From NCBI RefSeq assembly GCF_024763615.1, contig NC_077223.1, positions 96,782,627 to 96,846,626 of the forward strand: DNA of 64,000 nt. Reading direction: 5' to 3'. The notes beneath the pieces were generated by a model. It was not told the DNA's origin. It searched no databases and saw nothing but the letters and a program-made list of their open reading frames with translations. A program made the translations under genes and the position numbers. Origin of the DNA: Phlebotomus papatasi. Lineage: Eukaryota > Arthropoda > Insecta > Diptera > Psychodidae. Below, one piece after another: positions 22,171-34,359 of this stretch (positions within the stretch are counted from its first letter, which is position 1; each line of letters opens with the position of its first letter).

Positions 22171-22203
22171 GAAACATTTCTGCTTATAGTTTGGATAACT
22201 CAG
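22171..22203 (+). CDS. candidate 33-nt exon, unassigned
   Basis: A strong acceptor (GTTTTTTTTTTATTTTGCAG) is followed by 33 nt and a consensus donor (ACTCAG-GTAAGAG). The length is a multiple of three, so it could be included or skipped without a frame change. One frame reads ETFLLIVWITQ (hydrophobic, as in part of a signal peptide); another reads NISAYSLDNS. No family can be recognised from 11 residues. It may belong to a gene spanning this window, such as the Ig-domain gene at 49.6 kb, or be chance. Confidence 0.3.
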
Positions 22204-23342
22204 GTAAGAGTTTAAGTAAAAACAGTTGTTCTAGAATAATATCGTGAAGATTGTGAATATCCAAGAAACAAAATCTATAGTCTAAAGTCGGAGTTCAATT
22301 CTCTAAAAGTGTCTCAGTTAAAGGGTTAATAGCTTGATATTCGGACAAAATGTCGTCGATGTTCGAAAAATTCTAACAGAATTTCGAATTGTTTTTAAGG
22401 AAATATTATATTTTTTTTTGGCTTTCGAAGTCGATGTTCGACTATTCTTATCCTTGGAAAACTCCAGCTTTGACTGCTTGGAATTTCTACTTAAAATACA
22501 TAGTAAAAAATTTCAATATAGTTAGGGGAAGGTAGAGCCTCAGTGAATCAATTAGTAGTGCCCCTATGACTATGAGGTCTCAGGTTAGACACTTGGCAGG
22601 CAGTTGCAAATTTTTTTATTATCCGTATCGAATTAGTTTAGTCAATGAATGAAAAATAACTCATGTGAATTTAAAACGGAACACCTATAACAAAGAGGAT
22701 GTTACAGAAACGAGTTCGGCATTAAGAGATCTGTCGAAAATTAAATGTGATACACGTGATACACATTTACTGCAACTGATCCTTAACCAAGGCTGGTCTT
22801 GCCATTATATAGAAACAGCATTGTGTGTATACCTCAGGCACACAGAAGCCAAGATATAGAACTGAAGGTCCGCCTTGGGGGTTAAGATAGAATGGAGGAA
22901 TAAGGGAGTGAATAATGGGCCTAAATAAATAGCCTGGATGCAGCGGAACCGATAAAGGTTTAAGCCGACTCATAGACAAATCTTAAATCTTAATCTTAAT
23001 ATTAGGGGAAAGTGGGGTGGACCATATTTGAATTGGGGTATCTTTGAAATAGGGCTTTTTTATAATAATGTTGGAACTGAACATTGTAATAATATAATTT
23101 TGCTTCATGCTAGGTTTTTTCCTTCACATGTTAGCTCTTTTATTTCACAATCCACAATACAATACATCAGCTTAAACAGAGAAGGGGGAAATAACCCCGT
23201 GAAGATAACTTAAAGTGGAAGGAGATACTATCGTGAGCGACATCTAACAGAATACATTTAAGTCTCCCACTTAACCGTTATAACACTTCACAATTGGTTT
23301 CGGAAGACAAATTATGTAAAGTTTTGGTAGGATTTAGTCCTT
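22204..23342. other. no gene recognised; isolated TAGGGG ends and a weak tRNA-like segment
   Basis: TAGGGGAAGGTAGAGCCTC at 22523 and TTAGGGGAAAGTGGGGTGG at about 23002 look like single TIRs of the TAGGGG element group without a visible partner. The stretch 22545-22605 (AGTAGTGCCCC..GAGGTCTCAGGTTAGACAC) is weakly tRNA-like. Short ORFs at 22334-22979 show no motif. Confidence 0.35.
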
Positions 23343-23841
23343 ACGCAGAAAAAAATATTTTGTAAAAATGTTTGTGAATTCCCATGGGGGATTTATGAAA
23401 TGCTCGTGATTCATATAGCCCACAAACAAGTTCGTAAAAGTTTGTACTTTTTTCACAAACATTGTTCGTAACATGATCACTTGAAGAGCATTTTTTGTAC
23501 TTTTACAAACATTTGTTCGTAAATGTTTGTAAACATAAAAAAATGTTCGTAAAATTTTGTCATTTGTTCATAAATGTTCGTAAAATATTCGTGAGGTAAA
23601 CAAAAATTTACGAACAAATGACAAAATGTTACGAACATTTTTTTGTGTGTTTACGAACATTTACGAGCAAATGTTTGTAAAAGTACAAAAAATACTCGTC
23701 AAGTGATCTTGTTACGAACAATGTTTGTAAAAAAGTACAAACTTTTGCAAACTTGTTCGTGGGTTATACGATTTACGAGCAGTTCGTAACTCCCCATAGG
23801 AATTCACAAACATTTTTACAAAATATTTTTTTTTCTGTGTA
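23343..23841. mobile_element. foldback element F, copy 2
   Basis: The left arm starts GCAGAAAAAAATATTTTGTA and the right arm ends TACAAAATATTTTTTTTTCT-GTG. Between them are the same modules as at 7290 (GATCACTTGAAGAGCA, TTTGTCATTTGTTCATAAAT, centre near 23595), so the whole unit is a long inverted repeat of about 500 bp. It differs from copy 1 by scattered substitutions. Confidence 0.85.
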
Positions 23842-24130
23842 TAGTCTAGAGAAAGTCTTTTAAAAGATTAGAAAAGGGTCCGGGGCGAGAGATTAACCTG
23901 CCTACCAGAACCACTCTCTGGACTTCACACGCGTTACATATTCTTCGTGGTCGGTGATCAAGCGGAGACCAATCACTGTCTATAGTCTCGTCCGTCTCTT
24001 TGATTTAACCCTCTCTTCCCCATGATCGTGGTAGTGCTGTGATGTTATTCCATCACAAAATATAGGGGCAGGCCATCTCCCTGGAAGAAATGGTTGCATA
24101 TGCATCATCCACGGAACCTGAAAATATCTG
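23842..24130. other. unrecognised segment richer in G+C
   Basis: Between about 23880 and 24120 the sequence is clearly less AT-rich than its flanks, but both strands are interrupted by stops and no motif is recognised. It may be a transposon fragment or a conserved non-coding element. Confidence 0.3.
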
Positions 24131-25974
24131 GAAAAACGAAATTAATGTTGGAAGAACTTTTGCAAACTTATTGAAAAGTGATTTGATCGAAAGATCTTGA
24201 AATATCTAATCCAGATGAATTGGTTTCAACCGGTAATGAATTGATAAAATATCAGTAATTTCTTGTTTTTCAAATATTACTTTTTTATATACGTCTGAAA
24301 GTGTGATATCGAACTAGAGGCCAAACGATTCATTTCTAAAGCGGTACCATCAATTTTCTTTATTTTCAGACCTTTCAGACATACTTTAGATATAATTCAG
24401 ATGATCATTTTGTACATATTGGCTTTCCAAATATTACATAGAATTCATTTATTTTTATCCTTTATCTATTGTATTATCAACTCTGATATGGTGGGTTCAT
24501 GGTTGGAATGGTCCCTATTTTTATTGAAAGCCCATGAGACTTCCGGTGTCTGTTTGTAGGTGGGAACCTGAGACTTGCTCTGGAAGCTCTTTTTTTTATG
24601 CCTATACGGTTCTTTTCTCAATAAATAGAAATGGATTCTGTGCCTTTATTCCCCCTGGCTCTTAACTCTCATCTCCACACACGAGCAGTCTGAGTGGGCA
24701 GGAGGGTGAAACAGAATAGTCTGAGCTGAAATGCCTTCCGGGGGTGCGTATTGAAAAGGTAATTTGATTTTATTCCGCCTGTCTCTCACTTTAACATTCA
24801 TTTGTGATGAACCAGGAGGCCCATTAGCTCTATGGTATTCTTATTTTACGCATTTCAGTCCGTCCAATCTTATCGCGACTGAATGTAGTATTTTTGAATA
24901 TTACAATAGACATACCCCTATACCTTATTTTTATTAAAATGAAGCGTGTTGAACTTTTTTTTGCACGAACTTATGGAAAAATTTTAAACACAAAATACCA
25001 GGAATAATTAATTTGTTCTAGCTTTTGCTGTACAGATCCTTATTTAAACTTTTCCTGGAAAGTCTGGAGTACAGGGGAGGAATCCACGTGTCCGTAACAC
25101 ACTTTTTCGACCCACAAGTCTTATGGAATAATGAGAATTTAATTTTTTTAAACCATCCCTTGAGTCTCATGCCCAAGGGAAATTATTAATGAGACTTGCT
25201 ACTCTTTCGGAATTTATGCTATAAGTGTGGAGTTGTTTTTCAGTCACTTTACGTTCCATGACCTCTGCTACATTTCGTCTCCTCAAAGTAAATTTGAGGA
25301 TACAGAAGAATGTTCAGGGAATTAATTATGTTTAATTATCGAAAATTATACATGTGACGTTGTAAGTTAGGGTTGAAAATATACAAACATGTTATTAAAC
25401 CCTCCTTGAAGAAAATTTATAAAATTAATGGGACATGGGTTGTTGAATAATTAAATTCTGGAAAGTATACAGAGTAATTGGAAAATTACGAAGGAAATTG
25501 AAAATTAGGATTCGATTTTAATAGAAACCATTTCTTTGTTTGAATGCAAATTAGGAGTAAATTGAAATTGATTTTTGTTATTTGTGTATCTGATTTTCAT
25601 TGATAAAAGGCAAATGATACGAAATATTCACTTGGGATTTTGGACGGCTGGTTTAGCTTTTAAATTTTACAACTCAACCATTTTTTTTGAGTTTCTTATT
25701 GATGATTTATTTTCATTTCCGAAAACGTTTCTAGGTAATTCATTTTAGTCACACGTTTCGTTCATACAGTTTTATATTTTTCGGAAAAATGTACTACATA
25801 TTTCGATCCGTTTTATTTAATATGTATATTTTCAGAAAATTAAAGGTGTGTTTAAAAAATCCGGAACAAGCATAAAATTTTGAAAATTTAGTTCAACAGT
25901 AATTTTTAAATATTTTTTTTTTAATTTTTTTCTTAAAATAAATATATAAAAGCGGTTTTCAGAATTTGTACATT
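24131..25974. other. no gene or repeat recognised
   Basis: About 1.8 kb with no ORF above 60 codons. GAACTAGAGGCCAAACGATT at about 24312 matches GAACTAGAGGCCAAACGGTT at about 52462, indicating a shared repeat fragment. Confidence 0.4.
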
Positions 25975-26688
25975 AAGAAAAAACCTAAAAAGTTAAAACA
26001 ACTCTATGGCAGAGTTGAATTAACTCTACGAATGTCGACGTAATTGTTACTCTTTTTCGTTGTAAATTTTAGTAAATAGAGTTGAAACAACTCTGCGTGC
26101 GAGTTGAATTAATTCGTCAGATATCGATGTAATTATTACTCTTTTTCAATGTAAAATTACATCTCGACTGAAGTATATGCTTAAGTGTTTTCGTTTTAAG
26201 AATATACTTCAGTCAAGAAGATTTTAGTCTGAAAAAAGTTCATACGGAGCATCAATTAGAAATATGCCTAAGAATGCTTCATGAAGACATGTGCTTGCAT
26301 CATACGTGATATTTCGCTCGGAACATAGGGAATTTGAGGTCAAGAAAATATTAATAAAGAAAATGACTAAAAAAAACATAAAATTGCAAAACTTATTCAT
26401 TTTGGGATATGAAAGAGTTATTCTAACTCTAAAAAAGATTTTTTTAACTCTTGGAACGAGTTATTTTAACTCTTAAAACGAGTTATTTTCTGTCTTAAAA
26501 AGAGTTATTTACACTCTTTTTGTTATGTAAATTTTAGAAAAAAAAGTTAAAACAACTCTTCCGAATATTACAACTAAATAGAAGTAAAATCAACTCTAAA
26601 ATATAGTTAATCGAAAATCACAATGAAAAAGAGTTAATTCAACATCGATTCGAGTAAGATTTAATCGATTACTTTTCTGAGTGTACAA
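25975..26688. mobile_element. degenerate element built of AGTTAAAACAACTCT / GAGTTATTTTAACTC modules
   Basis: Many short modules in both orientations (AAAAGTTAAAACAACTCT, GAGTTGAATTAACTC, TTACTCTTTTTC, GAGTTATTTTAACTC) run across 0.7 kb, ending TTACTTTTCTGAGTGTA. The terminal CTGAGTGTA and the AAGTTAAAACAAC motif are shared with family T at 30852, 47269 and 59461, so this is probably a long, internally expanded relative. A hairpin (CGACTGAAGTATAT / ATATACTTCAGTC, 26165-26214) lies inside. Confidence 0.5.
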
Positions 26689-28008
26689 TTATGACAGTCT
26701 GAAAAGTTGAAAAGATATTTTAGTTAGGTATTTTTCGGATTGTTTTGTGAAGTATGAGAAAGAGTATAAAAGGTTACAGTAAACCCAATCGTCTTAATGA
26801 TTTTTTTAGGCTAAGTATTAAAACCGTTCTGTAGGTCGCTTATTTTTCAACAGATTTAAACAAGTTTAAGTTTGTTTGAAAGGTCTTAGATTTCCTGATC
26901 GATTAAGAACAAATTCATATTTTTATTTAGAAATAAATTTCATTAATCCTACATTACTACAGACATTTTTTTTAAGGATCAATAAATTGCTTCAAATCGA
27001 TTGTAAACCGATAAACTTTGATTGCATTTTGAGCTACACGTTTAAAGAACAACAATAACTCTCTAAATGCTATAAATAGTTTTTGACATGTCATCTGGTC
27101 TACACATTTGAACATTTCTTTAAATCTTTTTGACATCTCCTTCCTGTGAGTTAAACTTTAAACTTGAAGTATACATGGCTGAAGAATATTTTCTTTTTTC
27201 TGTTTTAATTTTCTAACATAAATATATCCCTAAAAAGTCAAGCCTGCAGAATATTTGATAGTTTCTTTTCTCTCGATTCAGAGTTTAATGCCTTTGGGTG
27301 GAGATTGTGGAAATAAAATTAATAAAATGATTAATATACAGGAAAAATTGAGGGAATGTTTTGAAAGAGCAAATATGTGGGTGTTCTTTTGGTTCTCCAT
27401 TTGTGTATTTGAGTTCCATAAAGAGGCTCTCCTTTGGTATACTTTAGTCCTATACACAGGACATATATGACAAAAATGGCAAAATGATTTATTAAAATCA
27501 AGTTGATGTCTTGTGAGAGAAATTTCAGAGATGCAATATATCACATTCACTTCACCGACACAATCCTTTCAACTTTTAACCATAGTCTTCCTACAGGAAG
27601 GGAAATAAGAGGGAAATTGTCCCAAAATAGGGGAATCTAACCTCCTTCCAAACTCATTTCAGGAGAGGTGATTGATGGGATTGTATGTTTAATGTATATA
27701 ATAATACCAAAGAAGATTCTACAAATGATCAAGGCTTATGTTATAATTTAATTAATGACATTAACCTAAAGGTAGCTTATATGTAGATTGGATTGCCCGA
27801 AAATTTCACTGTCAAAATGTAATTTAAGGGAATATTGGGGTGACAAAAAGCAATTATCCTGAGATTAATATTTCTTGTTGACGTCAAGTGACCACAATAG
27901 TTGAAGGGAATCCAAACAGTATTCAACATAATAATCTAATAAAGCTGAAATGACTGATTTATTGGTCGATAAGATTTCTAATGGAAGAACTATATTTTCA
28001 TTTTTATT
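26689..28008. other. no gene or repeat recognised
   Basis: ORFs at 26876-27058 and 27255-27550 overlap on opposite strands and show no motif. Confidence 0.4.
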
Positions 28009-28045
28009 CAATGTATAATGTATAATGTACAATGTATAATGTATC
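28009..28045. repeat. 9-bp tandem repeat (ATGTATAAT)n
   Basis: About four head-to-tail units of ATGTATAAT, one with a T-to-C change (ATGTACAAT), beside the 1.05 kb repeat W. Confidence 0.85.
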
Positions 28046-28076
28046 AAAGAAAGCAAAGAAAATTCAGAGAATATTC

Positions 28077-29113
28077 ACAGTCTGCATATAAGCATCGATA
28101 TCCCAAGTTTGAAGTGCGATATTTTCAATACTAATTGACTTTTTTTGTTACTCTCTTTTCAGAAGGATTGTTTACAAACTTGGCAAGCTATTTATCATCT
28201 CATTTTTACTAAAATTAGTTTTAATACGATTAAAAATGAATTGATATGTAGAGATGAATTTGACTCTTATTTTGGACAACTTGGTTATTAATTTTTACAA
28301 CTTGTCTGTAAATTTGGACAGATAATCCGCCTCAACAGGATGCCCATTGTTCTTCATTTTATGAACCAATCTTACCAAGTCCTCTTCCTGTTCATGTAAG
28401 GGAAACGTAGAATGTCACAGAAGCCCAGAAACTTTCCATATCATTCATTAAAGTGAGTTGACTTCGATACTCCAAGTACGTGCAGATTCGCTCATTCCCT
28501 GACCTTTCCGGGAGCCTTTCAAGGCATTTCTCGCTACATCTCTTTCGTAGAGATGATGCTCCTTTGTTTCTCCAGGCATTTGTCCAACCTAGTCATCACA
28601 AAAGCTAAAACTTCACGAAATTTCGTGAGAAAAACACCTGTCCAAAATAAGAATCATCACCTCACTGGTGAATGTCTTAAAAAATTTCCCATTTTTCACA
28701 CGAGAAATATAATTCACAAGGCAAATCTCACTTCAGGTCAAATGTACAAATCATCAGTAACGTGAATCAACACAATATTCAATGAATATTCAATAATATC
28801 ACTCAAAAACCGCGAACAAACTTTGTTAGTACTTCACCAAAACTAAATAAGACTGAAGTAAGCCACGAAGTTCTGTCATATTTCTCGTAAGCAATTGTTC
28901 ACACTGAATTTTCAACAAAGCAATTTCAACTCATATCATATTCAAAATTTAACGTATTTAGTGTTAAAATCTTCCAAAAAGAACAAATATTTAGATAGAA
29001 TTCATTATTCATCAAATATTGGAATAAAAATCCATCATTTTAATCAATTTATTTTTAGTGTCCAATGTTATCTTCAGAGTGTCCAAAATAAGAAACTGGA
29101 CAAAATTATGAGC
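28077..29113. mobile_element. 1.05 kb dispersed repeat W, copy 1
   Basis: Aligns with 56305-57353 along its whole length in the same orientation. Landmarks are GTCTGC.TATAAGCATCGAT, TTTTTTTGTTACTCTCTTTTC, GATGCTCCTTTGTTTC and GGACAAAATTATGAGC. This copy lacks the left TIR (GCTCATAATTTTGACCAG) found in copy 2 but keeps the right one. ORFs at 28553-28765 and 28895-29152 lie in it and are not conserved as frames in copy 2, so the element is non-coding as it stands. Confidence 0.8.
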
Positions 29114-29193
29114 ACTTATCCTAAAGGAAAGCATTTCAATAAAATTTTTTAAGGTTTTCCGGTATATCACTATACTCTATTTCCAAGTAAGTA

Positions 29194-29414
29194 GGGGAAT
29201 GTTGGCATGATTCGTACAGAGTGAACGAACATTTAAACAACGCAAATTTTCTCCTTGTTTGCAAAAAGCTGGTTCGTCATTTCTTAGCCATGAGATAAGA
29301 TCATTATTAAGCTCATGAAACGGGATGAGAAATGGTAGGGCAGCACTTTGCAAATAAAGAGAAAAATCGCATCGTTTGAAGGTTCACTCTGTGCGAACCA
29401 TGCCTACATTCCCC
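29194..29414. mobile_element. MITE family B, copy 2
   Basis: TA-GGGGAATGTTGGCATGATTC on the left and CATGCCTACATTCCCC-TA on the right. The inner motifs GAACG.AC.TTTAAACAACGC and CGCATCGTTTGAAGGTTCAC are shared with copy 1. It is about 33 bp longer than copy 1 at its centre (GATCATTATTAAGCTCATGA). Confidence 0.9.
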
Positions 29415-30468
29415 TAAGTATCCTAATAGAAACTAATAGGTTTTCCATTATGAATACTGTACAAAGAGTTGTTTTCCTTTTGATTATTGTTTGAAGTCAA
29501 AAGTAAGAGAAGTAATGCATATATGATTCTATTCTATTGAAAAATAAAAAAAAATGACAAGGATATGAAATTTTTTTTGAGTTATTTTTCTAATTCATGT
29601 CCATGAAGCATTTTTCAATAGATTAGATTTAGTCATTTCATTTCTATTTGGAGTATTTAGAAGTGAAATATGAAGTCCTTGCAATAAGCATATTTAATGA
29701 CTAACTTTCATTTAAGATTGGGTTGCTTTAAATGGTCTTGAAATTGCCAATAAATTGCCAGTTTGATCAGCAACAATGATAACCATATTTGCCATTTACT
29801 GATTCAATATAAACCGATTCCGATGGGTAATGAATCGGTAATGAATTGCCAATTGATTGAATCTAATTCAAAAGGAATGATTGTGGAAGAGTACAGAATA
29901 AAAAAATATGATTTACAATCTGAATATATTTATTTTAAAATCTGATTTTATTTCGAAATTAAGGAATATCGCTAGGCTCAAATTTAATAAAAATTCGTGT
30001 ATTCTACAAACTTTACTTTCCTTATATTTTGTCTTTTAAATCCATATTAGAAATAACAAGCTAAAAACTGGAAGGATTTTCTTGCTTTACAATCCATGAT
30101 TATTTAATTGTGTACTGAAAGTTTCCAGATATACTTTATTCCTACATAAACCAGAAACTCTAAAGTTAAGTGCAAAATTGTAGCTGTTTTCATGCTTTGT
30201 GCTTTTTTAAGTGTAAACACTTTCCAGAAAATATCTCCAAATGGAGAGCACTTGGTCAAAACTAAGAAAATAAGGCAAGGATAGCTTTTGTTGCACCTTA
30301 TCTGTCACATTGAGTTTAGTTCACAGAATATTACAGAAATTGTTGTTGGGATTATATACATTCCACCTAGCATTAAAAGGATAGAGAAGCTTAATACTTA
30401 TTGAAAGCTTAAGTTTTTAGGGTTCACTCTTTTCGAATGACTAAAATAAATCAAATTGTCTTCTACGC
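29415..30468. other. no gene or repeat recognised
   Basis: AT-rich; one 60-codon ORF (29763-29945) without a motif. Confidence 0.4.
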
Positions 30469-30472
30469 TTAA

Positions 30473-31221
30473 CCCTTTAAGGACGATTGGAACACCGGTA
30501 TCCCATAAAGAAAATATTTTTTCCTAACTACCTAAAGTTACTTTATTCTAATGTTAGTACATAATTGTAAAGTAGAAGGTTAAAGGAATCTATAAAAATT
30601 TTTGCAAGTCTCTAGCTACTTGCTATGTAGTAAATATTTAAGCTAAAATATGACTATTTTTTAAATTCTCAAATTCATAATTAATTTGATTTTTTTTTTA
30701 TACTTCCAATTTTTTTTAAGCAAAACCCTTTTGGAAATAAAAACTACAATACTCATACGTAAATATTTTTTGTTAGAGCGAAAATTATTATTCTTTGGTA
30801 TTGTCAGAAAAAGAACTTAAATTTTTGGGCTATTTTCGTCCCTGTCGTTCATACACTGAAAGAAATCCGAAAAAGTTAAAACAACATTCCTGAAATGTTT
30901 ATTTTACCCTGCAGTATTGATTCGAAATCGGTGTAAATATTACCCTTTTCAGGTGTATTGGGAGTTAAAGTTACCCTTTTATCATGTTGATTTTACCCTC
31001 AAAAGGTGTAAAATTAACATTAAAAAATGTTGATATATTTTTACACCTAAAAAGTGTTAAAGTTATGAGGAAAAAAAGTTAATCGCACCCTCTTTTTTTT
31101 TCTCAGTGTAGAAGCAAAAAATACACCGAATCAAACACTGTTGGACTTTCGAATGTTGTTTCCAATTTTTCATTTTTATTGTTGATTTTAGGTCCGCAAA
31201 AAGTGTCTCGTCCTTAAAGGG
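30473..31221. mobile_element. piggyBac-type TTAA element, 749 bp, TIR CCCTTTAAGGACGA
   Basis: TTAA-CCCTTTAAGGACGA on the left and TCGTCCTTAAAGGG-TTAA on the right: a TTAA target duplication with ends starting CCCT, as in the piggyBac superfamily. No transposase ORF is present. The left subterminal region GGAACACCGGTATCCC recurs in the element at 46521-46679. A second element (family T) is inserted inside it at 30852-31110. Confidence 0.8.
30852..31110. mobile_element. family T element nested in the TTAA element
   Basis: TACACTGAAAGAAATCCGAA at the left and TTTTTTTTTCTCAGTGTA at the right form the ends. The interior has GTTAAAACAAC, ACCCTGCAGTATTGATTCG, TGTAAAATTAACATT and TTTTTACACCTAAAAAGTGT. 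Related copies are at 47269-47512 (reverse orientation) and 59461-59612. TACACTGA-type termini with A/T-rich interiors made of TTAAAACA modules are the family hallmark here. Confidence 0.75.
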
Positions 31222-31265
31222 TTAAGGATTTAATAATAATAAAAATGGTAGCACAATGTTCCACA

Positions 31266-31494
31266 GCGGAATTTAGGCCTTCCCTCAAGAGGAGTTCGGA
31301 ACAACCTTTATTATTTTTTCTTATACACTGATAAATTGTCAGTCTTATGTCCCGTGGAATCAAGTGCAGTGGAGCTGATTGTATGTATCCGAACATTTTT
31401 AATGCCGAAAAAAATCCCTGGTGACCTAAAAGGGGTTTGAGCCTTGAACACTTGCATCATAGAGCGAGTATTCTACAACTTGACCTATAACTTA
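31266..31494 (-). repeat. tRNA-derived SINE, minus strand
   Basis: Read on the minus strand, it has the same order as the plus-strand SINE at 31661: ACTCGCTCTATGATGCAAGT, a diverged B-box region, TTAGGTCACCAGGGATTTTT, TCCACTGCACTTGATTCCAC, then an A/T-rich stretch and GGGAAGGCCT. The B box is more degraded than in its partner. The two lie tail to tail about 170 bp apart. Confidence 0.65.
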
Positions 31495-31660
31495 AAGATT
31501 TCCCTCTAGAAATAGGTCCTTTAGAAATAGGATACTTTCATAAATTCAATTATAGGTAATTGCCAAAGATCACTACCCCTAAAAGCTGTTAAAAAGCTTG
31601 TTAAAAGTAGATCACTGGAAACTTAAAACTATCATATTTTCTCATTTTGAAAAGTTCAAT

Positions 31661-31885
31661 GGGCCAAGTAGTAGAGCACTCGCTCTATGATGCAAATGTC
31701 CAGGGTTCGAATCACCATTAGGTCACCAGGAATTTTTCTGGCGTAAAAGGTGTTCGGATTGCATCCAGTGAGCTTGACTGCACTTGATTCCACGGGCATG
31801 GGACTGACAACCCCATCCCTGTATAAGAAAAAATAATAATGGACCTTCCGAACTCCCCTTGCGGGAAGGCCTTGTTGAAAATGAA
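31661..31885 (+). repeat. tRNA-derived SINE, plus strand
   Basis: The head GGGCCAAGTAGTAGAGCACT resembles an A-box region and GGGTTCGAATC (31703-31713) is a clean polymerase III B box at tRNA-like spacing. The tRNA-unrelated body (TTAGGTCACCAGGAATTTTT, GTTCGGATTGCATCCAG, GACTGCACTTGATTCCAC) is shared with the inverted copy at 31266. There is no cloverleaf able to form a functional tRNA. The two minus-strand ORFs over it are shadows. Confidence 0.8.
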
Positions 31886-33884
31886 GGAAAATTGCATGAA
31901 ATTCAATTTGGACTGGGTCCTTCAGCACTCATATTCGGAAGACTAGGATACAAGGATGTCTTACCCGAATTGAGGAACTAAAATCTAAAATGATGGCCTG
32001 TTCTGGGCAATTTTTGGGAGATTACTTTTTGAACGGGACTAAAAAGTTCGATATTTTATGAAAACGGTTTCTAGACTTTGCTATATCTAATTTCAAATAT
32101 GTTTTACTGGGCGTGGTCAGTTTTTTGGTAGGTTGATCTTTCGGATAAATTTATAATTTAAATTATGGCAATGGTTTCAATAGTCAATAGTGTACATAGG
32201 GTGAAAAGAACACATATTGACACTTTAAGTAGTCGTGTCAGGACTTACTGGCACTCTACTCTGTACCATTTGGAATACGAAATTCGAACACTTATTCTTA
32301 TCGAAAAACGCAGATTAAGAAAAAAATTATATTACTTAGATTTTATTGGATGCATTAAATAAATTAAAAAAAAAATTTCAACATTTTGATAAAAGTATCA
32401 ATAGGGGTTCCCTGTCGAAGAGGTGTTCCTTCGACCCTAGCACCTAATTTTTCAACCCTGAAAATTAAGAAATTTCATTTTACTTCCAAATGGAAGGGAG
32501 CGTGATAAAAATTATTTTAAGGTAAAGTTTTCTTAAGAAGTCAAATAATTACTTCGCTATAAAATATGACCCTTTCTATGATATTGCATTGTACATTTAT
32601 TGGCAAAAGAAGCATTACTTTCCACATTGCTTTGGAAAATTAAAAAAATGAAAACTTTTCATCTGTCTAAATGGAATGGTCGTTTCTCCGGTGTTTATAA
32701 TTAAAAGTGCTTTAAGTCTTTAAATTCAATGATCTTACCTTACCAGAGGTGTTTAGGGCAACTTTTGAGTTTGGCAATAAAAATTAATTAATTACATCTC
32801 CTTCCTCATCTTTCTCCATCCAATCATAATACACCGGAATGGTGCTTTTGTTGGCCACCAGGTCAAATGCCCATCACACTTCCTGTTCTACGAACTATAT
32901 CACTCATTTTCCACCCACAAAAGTACCACAGGGTGGCAGGAAGGCTGTCCACTCAAACTTCCTCCTGTCTTGGTGTTTTGTTGAAGTACAATAGCTCTTG
33001 GGGTAGAGTATTATGTATTAACTTGAGTTGCCCTCCAGTCTCTCACCTTCTCACTTTGTAGCCCCAGTATGCACATAAAGCAAATATTATGATACCCTCG
33101 ACAAGCAAATTATATACCAAAAATGTTAAATAACAAGAGAAGAGAAAAAAATTAAAGAGAGAAGAAAAACAAACGTCAGAAAACGAAGAAAGAGCGCAGT
33201 TTTCATCACAGAAGCCCCAAGGGGAAAAGGGCGGCAAGGCAAATACCACCCCTGAACCGTAGATAAAAAGCCGAGAAGGCACACATTAAGCTGTTTAGGA
33301 AAATTGAAACGAAAAGTGAAAACATGGTCCCATTCAAGATAATAAGGTACTTCAGCCAGGAGAAAAATGTAAATTATGCTGAAAAGACAGTAGAACATAC
33401 TACAAGATACTGCGAGATGGAATGATTCCATGCTGAGTAGGAACGGGCAGGACTGACAAAAAAAAACTTGAAGGAAAAACAGAAGAAGATTAAAAGAGGG
33501 TAATCCACTTCTTCAGCTTGATTTCCACCGACACAGGAGTCACTTTCACACCATTCCTCAGGATTCCATCGCTCTTGAAAACTCTCCATCATTTCACATT
33601 CTATTCAAGGAAAATATGAAATGAAAATAATGAAATGTGGATGCATTGGAAAATTTGTTGAGAACTTCTCTTTTGAGTTGCATCATTCTCATATTATTCT
33701 GAGAAATAGACATATAACTTGTGGTTGCGTTATTCGAAATCAGCATCTCGAATTTTATTAAAGGCAAAGAAATATTGGACTGGCTTAATAGCTATTTACC
33801 ACAAAGGAAAAAACTAACTTGTAGAGGAAGAGTAGTACAGTTTCACTCATATTAGTCTCCATAAGATATAATATTTCTTTAATA
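31886..33884. other. no gene or repeat recognised
   Basis: About 2 kb. ORFs at 32165-32362, 32867-33061 and overlapping minus-strand ORFs at 33043-33592 (up to 101 codons) have no motif. 32.80-33.60 kb is somewhat less AT-rich than average, so an unrecognised exon or conserved element is possible. Confidence 0.35.
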
Positions 33885-34359
33885 GGGGAGACCGGAGCAG
33901 ATTACCCACGAAGAGAATTTGACAGTGCAGTGGTACGTTATAGTTTGCCTTAGAAGGAATTTTGAGGAAACCACTTTCCATTCAAAGTCAACACCTTCCT
34001 TTTTATTAACTCAAATATTTATCAGCCTGATAGGGGAATGTAGGGCTACATAGAGTCAGGACTACATTGAAAAATACTATTATTTCGCATATTTCTAAAA
34101 GACGCAAGGCCTAGCCATAATTTAATTTAAATAAAGAATTATTTTGTCAACCCAAATTACATCACGTTAAAACCCATCTTCTTTTAGAAATAAAGCATGT
34201 CCACGATAAAATTGTTCCAAATGATTTGATATTTTTATGACAGATGTCACTAGCTCCGCATTTTCGTTGAATGTAAACATTGTAACACGTGTTTCTACCT
34301 TTCCTTTGGTGAAACTCTTATCAAATTATGTTCATTTGTCACTGAGGTACGAAATAATA

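Noticed and set aside
31661..31732. tRNA gene at the B-box sequence
   Set aside because: Only A- and B-box-like motifs; no paired acceptor stem or cloverleaf, and the same body is repeated elsewhere. It is a SINE.
34237..34359. Upstream ATG at 34237 as start of the mariner transposase
   Set aside because: The 41 extra residues have no transposase character; the family-like start MENRRVL is at 34360.
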